Part shown: piece after piece, positions 16,473 to 22,628 of the stretch
Position numbering within the stretch: position 1 is the first letter of the stretch
How the letters are laid out: each line of letters begins with the position of its first letter
Assembly: GCA_050186725.1 (NCBI GenBank)
Contig: JBFWYG010000063.1
Span: 1 to 24,315, forward strand
Length of the DNA: 24,315 bases
Direction of reading: 5' to 3'
Origin: JADJYF01 sp050186725
GTDB lineage: Bacteria > Pseudomonadota > Gammaproteobacteria > Ga0077536
Program-made: the position numbers and the translations under genes
Notes under the pieces: generated by a model
What the model was told of the DNA's origin: nothing
What the model saw: only the letters and a program-made list of their open reading frames with translations
The model's database searches: none

Positions 16473-16485
16473 TTGCACTGCACAA
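16473..16485. promoter_or_regulatory. Possible LysR-type T-N11-A box
   Basis: TTGCACTGCACAA has the T-N11-A form of LysR-family binding sites and lies in the AT-rich divergent gap between the LysR gene and the small membrane protein gene. The dyad is only partial (TTG/CAA), so the call rests mainly on position. Confidence 0.35.
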
Positions 16486-16544
16486 TTCGCCCCGTGCTGC
16501 AGCCGTCGCGTGCCGCGACGTTAGGACAGCCCGAGGAAACGACC

Positions 16545-16766
16545 ATGCTGAACCTCCTGAACCAACTCCTGCTCGTGAACGGTGGCGACGAACTCGACAC
16601 CTGCCTCAAGGCCAACGCCCATCTCGGCGCCGGCGAGGCCTACGACGCCTGCCACGAGAAGCGCCGCGCGCTGCTGAAGGAGCGCATGCTGCGTGAACTG
16701 CTGGGCATTGCCGGCCTCGCCCTCGGCGCCCTCGCGGTGGTGGCCCTCGCGACCGGCGCGATCTGA
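16545..16766 (+). CDS. Small membrane protein, 73 residues, unknown function
   Basis: This short gene starts at an ATG with GAGGA at 16533-16537, 7 bases upstream; an in-frame ATG at 16473 would add 24 residues without a ribosome site. The product has a soluble N-terminal half with Cys20 and Cys36 and a charged stretch (HEKRRALLKERMLRE). A single C-terminal hydrophobic helix follows (about 52-73, LLGIAGLALGALAVVALATG), so it may be tail-anchored. It belongs to no family I recognise. It is divergent from the LysR gene and followed by a hairpin, so it is probably transcribed alone; the LysR protein is a natural candidate regulator. Confidence 0.7.
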   Translation: MLNLLNQLLLVNGGDELDTCLKANAHLGAGEAYDACHEKRRALLKERMLRELLGIAGLALGALAVVALATGAI

Positions 16767-16841
16767 ACCGACGGCCGAAGGCCCCGATCTCTCGTCTCGA
16801 TCGCCGCCCCCTCTCCCCCCTGACGGGTAGCGATCATCCCT

Positions 16842-16874
16842 GACGCCGGCGCGATCTCCCCTCGCGCCGGCGTC
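16842..16874 (+). terminator. Hairpin terminator after the small membrane protein gene
   Basis: A perfect 12-bp inverted repeat (GACGCCGGCGCG at 16842-16853 and its complement at 16863-16874) with a 9-base loop is followed by CTTCT. It lies 75 bases after the stop of the small gene and before copC. The T tail is weak. Confidence 0.6.
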
Positions 16875-16998
16875 CTTCTAGAGTCCACTCCAGTCACCGT
16901 GAAACCGGCGCCGGCCGTCGGCGGACCAAGCCCGAAACGAATCGGTTACATTACCCGCCCGCACCGCGGGAGTGCGTGAGTCATTCGAGGGTAAGTTC

Positions 16999-17406
16999 AT
17001 GATCCGCATGCGCATAGGCGCGCATTCCAGGCGCCGCGCGGTCCATCGCGCTCGTCACGCCGCGGTCCTTCTCGCACTGCTCGCGAGCCTGCTGCCGGGC
17101 ATGGCCTGGGCCCACGCGCTGGTCGTGGCGAGCACGCCCACGGCCAACAGCGAAGTGGACGGCGCGGAGGTCGCTTTCGACCTGCAGTTCAACAGCCGGC
17201 TGGACCAGAGGCGCGCGCGCCTGCGCCTGGTGCCCACCGAGGGCGAGCCCAGCGAGGTGCCGCTCGCGGCCAGCGATGACCCCGCCCACCTGCGCGGCAG
17301 GGCCACGGCGCTGGCGCCCGGCGCTTATCGAATCGAGTGGTACGTGCTGAGTCCGGACGGCCATGTCACCCGCGGCTACGTGCCGTTCAAGGTCCGTACC
17401 CCCTGA
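16999..17406 (+). CDS. copC: Copper resistance protein CopC family
   Basis: This is a periplasmic copper-binding protein of 135 residues. The ATG at 16999 follows GAGGG at 16987-16991. The signal peptide (residues 1-38, with an Arg-rich n-region RRRAVHRARH and ending MAWA) leaves His39 as the first residue of the mature chain, the typical CopC Cu(II) ligand. Asp120 and His122 in SPDGHVTRG (mature positions 82 and 84) complete the usual His-Asp-His site. No Met-rich Cu(I) segment is visible, so this is the Cu(II)-only type. The copD gene starts 10 bases after the stop, so the two form an operon for copper uptake or delivery across the inner membrane. Confidence 0.93.
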   Translation: MIRMRIGAHSRRRAVHRARHAAVLLALLASLLPGMAWAHALVVASTPTANSEVDGAEVAFDLQFNSRLDQRRARLRLVPTEGEPSEVPLAASDDPAHLRGRATALAPGAYRIEWYVLSPDGHVTRGYVPFKVRTP

Positions 17407-17416
17407 GCGCGCGTCC

Positions 17417-19051
17417 GTGGAACTGCTGCTTGGCTTGTTCGGTTTCCTGTCCGTCATGCTGCGCTGCCTGTGCCTGGTCGGCGCGGCGCTGGTGGTGGGC
17501 GGCGTGGTGTTCCGCCATGCCATCGTGCTGCCGGTCGCGGATCGAGCGCTCGGCCCGACCCGCGAGGTCCTCGGCCGCCTGAGCCGCCTGCTGCGCGGCA
17601 GCGCGTGGCTGCTGGCGGCCACCGCGCTCGCCACCCTCCTGCTCGACACCCTGGTCATGATGGGTTCGCTCGGCATGGCGCCGCTGCTCGCCTTGACCGC
17701 GCCCGCCTCGCTGGCCTTCGCCGCCATCGCGGGCGGCGCCCTGGTGATCGCCAGCGACGACGGCGAAGCCGGCTGGCGCGCGCCAGCCGCCGCGCTGCTG
17801 ATCCTGGTCGGCATGATCTGCACCACCCACTCGGTGAGTCGCCTGGAGCACACCGCGCTCCTGGTCGCGGCCTCCACCCTGCACCAGGTCGGCGCCTACT
17901 GCTGGCTGGGCGGCCTGCCCTACTTCCTCGTGGTGCTGAACCGCGCCACGACCGCTGACCGCGCGCGCCTGGCGCTGCGCTACTCGCACCTGTGCGCGGC
18001 GAGTGTCGTACTGCTGCTGATCTCCGCCGGGCTCAAGTCGGTGTTCTACATCGGCGGCCTGGCGGCCGTGTACGGCAGCCAGTACGGTGCGATGAGCAGC
18101 ATGAAGCTCACCCTGTTCGCCACGTTGCTGTGCTTCGGCGCGGGCAACTTCCTGGCCACGCGCAGGCTGGCGGCGGAAGCGGCGCTGGTCGTACGGCTCA
18201 GGCGCTTCGTCGAAGTGGAGATGCTCATCGGCCTGACCCTGATGTTCGTCGCCGGCGCGATGACCTCGCTGCCGCCGGCGGTTGACCTGGGGGACAACCT
18301 CGCGCCCTGGGCGACGGTGAAGGAGCGCGTGTTCACGCCGCGTGTGCCACGCTTGACCAGTCCGGACCCGAGCCAGCTCGCGATTCCGCAGGAACAGGCG
18401 CGGCTGGACGCGCTGGCCGCCGAGCAGAACAAGCGGCCACTCGCGGCTTACGTGCCGGGGACCGGCGTCGGCCTGCCGGATACCCCCGCGGACCTGGCGT
18501 GGTCGGAGTACAACCACAACTGGTCGGGCATCTTCCTGCTCATCATCGGCGTGCTCGCGCTGTTCGCCCAGGCCGGCTGGAAGCCCGCGCAGAACTGGCC
18601 GCTGATGTTCTTCGTGCTGGGATTGTTCGTGCTGATTCGCTCCGACCCCGAGTCCTGGCCCACGGGCGACATCAACTTCTTCGCCGCCATGCGCGCGCCG
18701 GAGGTGGTGCAGCACCGGCTGGCGGTGGTGGTGACCTTCATCTTCGCCGTCTTCGAATGGCGCGTGCGCAAGGGCCGGCTTGCCGGCACCCGCGCCGAAT
18801 ACGTGTTCCCGGCGATGAACGTCGCCGGCGGCATCCTGCTGCTCGCCCACACCCACGATCTGAACAACCCGCAGGAGGCGCTCCTCATGGAATGGAGCCA
18901 TCTCTTCGCTGGGCTGTTCGCGCTCTCTGCCGGCTGCGCGCGCTGGCTCGAGATCCGGGCCACCGGTTTCACCCAGCGCGTCGCCGGATGGGTGTGGCCG
19001 TGGAGCTTCGTCGGCATGGGACTGGTGATGATGTTCTACCGGGAGAGCTGA
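17417..19051 (+). CDS. copD: CopD family copper transport membrane protein, extended
   Basis: This is a multi-spanning inner-membrane protein of 544 residues, probably receiving copper from CopC. The start chosen is the GTG at 17417 (VELLLGLFGF), just after copC; an in-frame start inside copC is unlikely. The N-terminal half has about eight hydrophobic helices with family marks such as LHQVGAYCWLGGLPYFLVVL, RYSHLCAASVVLLLISAGL and MSSMKLTLFATLLCFGAGNF, and the CopD domain ends near MFVAGAMTSLPPAVDLG. A hydrophilic periplasmic-type stretch (about 300-365) follows, then a further set of helices from YNHNWSGIFLLIIGVLALFA onward containing His-rich turns (LLAHTHDL, MEWSHLFAG). Classical CopD is about 300 residues, so the C-terminal about 180 residues are an extension whose role is unknown. 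Confidence 0.88.
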   Translation: MELLLGLFGFLSVMLRCLCLVGAALVVGGVVFRHAIVLPVADRALGPTREVLGRLSRLLRGSAWLLAATALATLLLDTLVMMGSLGMAPLLALTAPASLAFAAIAGGALVIASDDGEAGWRAPAAALLILVGMICTTHSVSRLEHTALLVAASTLHQVGAYCWLGGLPYFLVVLNRATTADRARLALRYSHLCAASVVLLLISAGLKSVFYIGGLAAVYGSQYGAMSSMKLTLFATLLCFGAGNFLATRRLAAEAALVVRLRRFVEVEMLIGLTLMFVAGAMTSLPPAVDLGDNLAPWATVKERVFTPRVPRLTSPDPSQLAIPQEQARLDALAAEQNKRPLAAYVPGTGVGLPDTPADLAWSEYNHNWSGIFLLIIGVLALFAQAGWKPAQNWPLMFFVLGLFVLIRSDPESWPTGDINFFAAMRAPEVVQHRLAVVVTFIFAVFEWRVRKGRLAGTRAEYVFPAMNVAGGILLLAHTHDLNNPQEALLMEWSHLFAGLFALSAGCARWLEIRATGFTQRVAGWVWPWSFVGMGLVMMFYRES

Positions 19052-19133
19052 CGTATCCCGCCAGCGATCGGCCGGCGCCGCGGATTTTGGGCACCCGGAC
19101 CCCAGGTCTGTGAAGCAGGACCGGATCGCGACA

Positions 19134-19162
19134 TTGCCAACTCGGTGGCGCGCGCCCACTAT
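19134..19162 (+). promoter_or_regulatory. Weak promoter-like pair upstream of the second PEP-CTERM gene
   Basis: TTGCCA at 19134-19139 and CACTAT at 19157-19162 are 17 bases apart and end about 37 bases before the ATG at 19199. The -10 match is poor (three of six). The gap from the copD stop (147 bases) suggests that the gene has its own promoter. Confidence 0.25.
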
Positions 19163-19198
19163 CGGATCTACCGCGAATCAACTACAGGGGACCGTGAT

Positions 19199-19900
19199 AT
19201 GCGCGCGATAAGGAAAATTTCGGCTGCGGCCCTCGTGGCTGCCGCTTGCGGCGCGGGCGTCCAACCGGCCAGCGCGGCCGCCACGTTCTTCTTCTCCGAC
19301 ACCCCTTACCTTTCGGAAGCCGACATTCCGCACCAGTTCTACTTCGGCGATGCGCCGGTGCTGCTGGACACGCTGGAAGACGGCAGCCTGGACGCCAGCC
19401 TCTCGGCGAGCGCGGGCAGCGTGATCGGTCCAGGCCAGTTCGATGGCTTGCGCGATTCGGTCGATGGTGACGACGGCGACATCGACGGCAGTGGCACGGC
19501 CGGTCGATCCTGGTTCACCGGCGACGGCACCACGGGCGTCACCTTCACCTTCAACGGCGTGGATCTGCCCACGGCGTTCGGACTGGTGTGGACCGACAGC
19601 GGCAACGAGGTCGTCTTCAGCGCGAAGGATGGCAACGGGGATTCCCTGGGAACCATCACCCGAAGTGGATTCTCCGACGGCGTGTTCACCGGCGCCACGG
19701 CCGAAGACCGCTTCTTCGGCGTCACCTTCGAAGGCGGCATCAAGTCGATTTCGATCAGCAACTTCGGCGCTGGTATCGAATTGGATCACATCCAGTACGG
19801 CATCATGTTCGAGCCGACCCCCGTGCCGCTGCCCGGCGCTGCATGGTTGATGCTCTCCGGCGCTGCGGCGCTTGCCGTGCGCCGGCGTCGCGCAGGCTGA
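19199..19900 (+). CDS. PEP-CTERM sorting domain protein, small
   Basis: This is an exported protein of 233 residues. The ATG at 19199 follows AGGGGA at 19186-19191. Residues 1-26 are a signal peptide (MRAIRKISAAALVAAACGAG, ending PASA). The middle is a single beta-sandwich-like domain with a Gly/Asp-rich acidic loop (DGDDGDIDGSGTAG, about 96-109) and strands such as GVTFTFNGVDLPTAFGLVW and GGIKSISISNFGAGIELDHI. This pattern is common in PEP-CTERM proteins. The last 25 residues are the sorting signal: VPLPGAAWLMLSG, a hydrophobic helix and RRRRAG. It is the second such protein in the window, so the host should have an exosortase elsewhere. It stands between copD and the catabolic cluster and looks like a single-gene unit. 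Confidence 0.88.
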   Translation: MRAIRKISAAALVAAACGAGVQPASAAATFFFSDTPYLSEADIPHQFYFGDAPVLLDTLEDGSLDASLSASAGSVIGPGQFDGLRDSVDGDDGDIDGSGTAGRSWFTGDGTTGVTFTFNGVDLPTAFGLVWTDSGNEVVFSAKDGNGDSLGTITRSGFSDGVFTGATAEDRFFGVTFEGGIKSISISNFGAGIELDHIQYGIMFEPTPVPLPGAAWLMLSGAAALAVRRRRAG

Positions 19901-19940
19901 GCTTGCGGTCGCAGGTAGCGCGTCGCGGGTCGGCGCCCCT

Positions 19941-19960
19941 CGCCGCCATGCTGGGCGGCG
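19941..19960 (+). terminator. Possible terminator hairpin after the second PEP-CTERM gene
   Basis: CGCCGCC (19941-19947) and GGCGGCG (19954-19960) form a 7-bp stem with a 6-base loop, 40 bases after the stop codon. There is no T tract, so the call is tentative. Confidence 0.35.
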
Positions 19961-20022
19961 GCGGGACGCCCGGCGCACGGCCTGCCGCCTGACCGACCGC
20001 CATCGCCAACCGCCTATCGGTG

Positions 20023-20044
20023 GATGGGCGGCGCCGCGCCCATC
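20023..20044. promoter_or_regulatory. Inverted repeat upstream of the TfdA-like gene
   Basis: GATGGGCG (20023-20030) and CGCCCATC (20037-20044) form a perfect 8-bp inverted repeat with a 6-base centre, 42 bases before the ATG of the dioxygenase gene. It could be an operator for the catabolic cluster or a second terminator stem for the gene before it. Confidence 0.35.
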
Positions 20045-20086
20045 GCCTATGCTTGGCCGCCATCGTCAGGCCGAGAGGGCGCCGCC

Positions 20087-20947
20087 ATGGGTCTCTCCTT
20101 CACACCATTGCATCCGCTGTTCGCCGCCGAGGCACATGGCGTCGACCTGCGCACGGTCGAAGACCGCGCCACGCTGGACGCCATCCGCGCCGGCATGGAC
20201 GAGTACGGCGTGCTGGTGTTTCGCGGCCAGCCACTGACCGACGCTGAACAGCTCGCCTTCGCCGAGCGCTTCGACGGCACCTTGCACACCAAGACCGGCG
20301 TCGCGGCGCTGACCAAGAACCGCTTCGGCAACGAGGCGCTGACCGACATCTCCAACGTCGACGAGACCGGCGCGCTGCTGCCGGCCGACGATCGGCGCCG
20401 GCACTACGGGCTGGCCAATCGCCTGTGGCACACCGACGCCTCGTTCGAGAATCCGCGCGGGCGCTATTCCCTACTGTCGACTCGCGTGCTGCCGCCGGCC
20501 GGGGCCGACACGGAATTCGCCGACATGCGCGCCGCCTGGGACGCGCTGCCCGCCACGCTCAAGGACACCCTCCTTGGCTACACCGTCCACCATTCCATCG
20601 CCTACTCGCGCCAGACGCTCGGCTTCGACTTCTCGGCCGAGGAACTCGACAAGCTGCGCGGCGCGGTGCATCCGCTGGTGAATGTGAACGCCGCGACCCG
20701 GCGACGCGCGCTGTACCTCGCCTCGCACGCCTCGCGCATCAACGAACTCTCGCTGCCCGAGGGCCGACTCCTGCTGCGCGAACTGATGGAGCACGCCACC
20801 CAGCCGCGCTTCGTCTTCAGCCACGCGTGGGCCGACGGTGACCTCGTGATCTGGGACAACCGCGCGACCATGCATCGCGCGCGGCCCTTCGAAGACTACA
20901 AGCACCGGCGCGAGCTGCGCCGCGTGACCACCCTGGACATCCACTGA
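20087..20947 (+). CDS. TfdA-like alpha-ketoglutarate-dependent dioxygenase
   Basis: This is an Fe(II)/2-oxoglutarate dioxygenase of the TauD/TfdA family, 286 residues (TfdA of Cupriavidus has 287). The ATG at 20087 follows GAGAGGG at 20073-20079. The iron ligands are H115 and D117 (LWHTDASF) and H263 (DNRATMHRARPF). The 2-oxoglutarate-binding Arg lies in RRELRRVTTLD (274-278). Long stretches match TfdA as recalled: PLHPLFAAE, VLVFRGQPL, DISNV, ANRLWHTDASF, RYSLLS...PPAGADTEFADMRAAWDALP and EGRLLLRELMEHATQ. TfdA cleaves 2,4-D and other aryloxyacetates to the phenol plus glyoxylate; relatives act on aryloxypropionates and other substrates. Specificity here is not shown. It is the first of four same-strand genes; 34 bases separate it from the next. 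Confidence 0.93.
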   Translation: MGLSFTPLHPLFAAEAHGVDLRTVEDRATLDAIRAGMDEYGVLVFRGQPLTDAEQLAFAERFDGTLHTKTGVAALTKNRFGNEALTDISNVDETGALLPADDRRRHYGLANRLWHTDASFENPRGRYSLLSTRVLPPAGADTEFADMRAAWDALPATLKDTLLGYTVHHSIAYSRQTLGFDFSAEELDKLRGAVHPLVNVNAATRRRALYLASHASRINELSLPEGRLLLRELMEHATQPRFVFSHAWADGDLVIWDNRATMHRARPFEDYKHRRELRRVTTLDIH

Positions 20948-20981
20948 GCGCCGCGCCGCGGCCTGGCCCAAGGACTTTCGC

Positions 20982-21956
20982 ATGACCGCCACCCCGCGTC
21001 TCGGCATCGTGCTCTCCACCGTCACCGAGGGCCCGCCCCAGGAGTTCGTCGACATCGGCCAGCTGGCCGAGCGCCACGGCTGGGAAGCGGTGCTGGTGAA
21101 CGAAGGCCGCGGCGATGCGCTGGCCTGCGCGCAGGCCATCGCCTGCGCGACCAGCACGCTGACCGTCGGCACCAACATCGCGAACATCTACTTCCGCCAT
21201 CCGTTTCTCGCCGCCGGTACGCTGAAGACCATCGCGGACCTCGCCGGCGGGCGGCTGCGCGTCGGCTTCGGCATGAGCCATCGCGGCCTGCTCGGTTCGC
21301 TCGGCATCGACATGGGCGACGCGCGTCAGCACTTGCGTGACTACGTCGCGGCGGTCAAGGCCGGGCTCGCCGGCGAGGCTGGCAGCGGGTTTCTCAAGCA
21401 CGCGCCGTCGCGCCACGTGGTCCCGGTGTACGTCGCGGCCAACACGGTGGAGAGCGCAGCGGTGGCGGGCGAAGTGGGCGACGGCCTCATGCCCTTTCTC
21501 ACGCCGCGCTCCTTCCTGCCGCAGCTGGTCGCCGCCGCGCGCACCAGCGCCGCGCGTCACGATCGTTTGCTGGACGAATGCCCCTGCATCTTGAGCATTC
21601 CGACCTTCGTGTCAGACGATGCGGCCGCCGCGCGTTCGGCGGCGCGCTACAACCTGGCGTTCTTCGCGCTCTTGCCCAACTACCGCCGCCAGTGGCGGCG
21701 CGCGGGCTACGGCGCGGCGATGGACGCCATTCGCGCGCTTGGAAAAGGCGCGAACCGCGCCGCCATCGCGCCGCTCATTCCGGACGCACTGGTCGACGAC
21801 GTGTGCGTGTTCGGTACCGCGTCCGAATGCCGCGCGCAGCTCGAGGCGTTTCGCGCCGCCGGCGCGGACATGCCGGTCATCGCCGTCAGCCCGGTCAACG
21901 AGGAGCGCCTCGCCGCGACCCGCAAGGCCATCGTCGCGCTCGCGCCCGGCGCCTGA
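20982..21956 (+). CDS. Luciferase-like (LLM class) flavin oxidoreductase
   Basis: This is a TIM-barrel protein of 324 residues of the bacterial luciferase-like superfamily, which uses reduced FMN or coenzyme F420. The ATG at 20982 follows AAGGA at 20970-20974. Family marks include the N-terminal strand RLGIVLSTVTEG, WEAVLVNEGRGDALACAQAI, TLTVGTNIANIYFRHPFLAA (about 59-78), GGRLRVGFGMSH (about 90-101), HVVPVYVAANTVESAAVAGEVGDGLMPFL (split over the flavin-binding strand region) and C-terminal VFGTASECRAQLEAFRAAGAD. The cofactor cannot be fixed from sequence. It lies between the TfdA-like and VOC genes with 34- and 37-base gaps, so it is very likely part of the same operon and may carry out a redox step on the same substrate. 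Confidence 0.88.
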   Translation: MTATPRLGIVLSTVTEGPPQEFVDIGQLAERHGWEAVLVNEGRGDALACAQAIACATSTLTVGTNIANIYFRHPFLAAGTLKTIADLAGGRLRVGFGMSHRGLLGSLGIDMGDARQHLRDYVAAVKAGLAGEAGSGFLKHAPSRHVVPVYVAANTVESAAVAGEVGDGLMPFLTPRSFLPQLVAAARTSAARHDRLLDECPCILSIPTFVSDDAAAARSAARYNLAFFALLPNYRRQWRRAGYGAAMDAIRALGKGANRAAIAPLIPDALVDDVCVFGTASECRAQLEAFRAAGADMPVIAVSPVNEERLAATRKAIVALAPGA

Positions 21957-21993
21957 GCGGCCCGGCCACCAGATCCACAGGGGAGAACCAGCC

Positions 21994-22572
21994 ATGGCCC
22001 ATACGCCGAAATTCGCCCACGCCGTGCTCATGACCAACCGCCGCGACGCGATGCGCGACTGGTATTGCGCGGTGCTCGACGCGCACGTGGTGTACGAAGA
22101 CCCGATGATCTGCTTCATCACCTACGACGACGAACATCACCGCCTCGCGTTCCTGTCGCCCCCGCCCGGCCAGCCCTTCGTCGAGCGCGCGCCGCACAGC
22201 GCGGGGCTCATGCACACCGCCTACACCTTCAGCAACCTGGGCGGCCTGCTCGAGCGCTACGAATCGCTGAAGGCGCGCGGCATCGAGCCGCGCGTGCCGA
22301 TCCAGCACGGCGTCACGACCTCGCTCTATTACCGCGATCCGGACGGCCAGTTCGTCGAGATGCAGGTCGATAATTTCGCCAGCGCGGAAGACGCCAACAA
22401 CTACATGCGCGGCCCCGAGTTCGCGGCCGATCCGGTCGGCCCGGTCTACGATCCGGCGCTGATGCTGGCCGACTTCAAGCGCGGCGTGCCGGCCGCGACC
22501 CTGCAGACCCGCGGCTGGGCGCTGGCGGGGCCGCCCCAGCCCCACGCGATGGCGCTGTTCGCCGCCGCCTGA
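21994..22572 (+). CDS. VOC superfamily protein, extradiol dioxygenase-like
   Basis: This is a vicinal-oxygen-chelate protein of 192 residues. The ATG at 21994 follows AGGGGAGA at 21979-21986. Likely metal ligands are H9 (KFAHAVLMT), H75 (GLMHTAYTF) and E122 (DPDGQFVEMQVD), the His-His-Glu set of type I extradiol dioxygenases and some glyoxalase-like enzymes. NRRDAMRDWYCAVLDAHVVY is the typical first helix of a VOC module. One full VOC domain plus a C-terminal tail rich in Ala/Pro (about 140-192) is present; classical two-domain extradiol enzymes are about 290-300 residues, so this would be of the short type. With the TfdB-like hydroxylase next to it, catechol ring cleavage is attractive but unproven; an isomerase or glyoxalase-type role is the alternative. 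Confidence 0.88.
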   Translation: MAHTPKFAHAVLMTNRRDAMRDWYCAVLDAHVVYEDPMICFITYDDEHHRLAFLSPPPGQPFVERAPHSAGLMHTAYTFSNLGGLLERYESLKARGIEPRVPIQHGVTTSLYYRDPDGQFVEMQVDNFASAEDANNYMRGPEFAADPVGPVYDPALMLADFKRGVPAATLQTRGWALAGPPQPHAMALFAAA

Positions 22573-22628
22573 CCTGACCATGGCCGGTCCGAGCACCGGC
22601 CTCGCTTCAATCACGAGGGAGACATTGC

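Noticed and set aside
17387..19159. Minus-strand open frame of 590 codons opposite copD
   Set aside because: The translation is Gln/His/Arg-rich and has no membrane or domain pattern, while the plus strand encodes conserved CopD helices.
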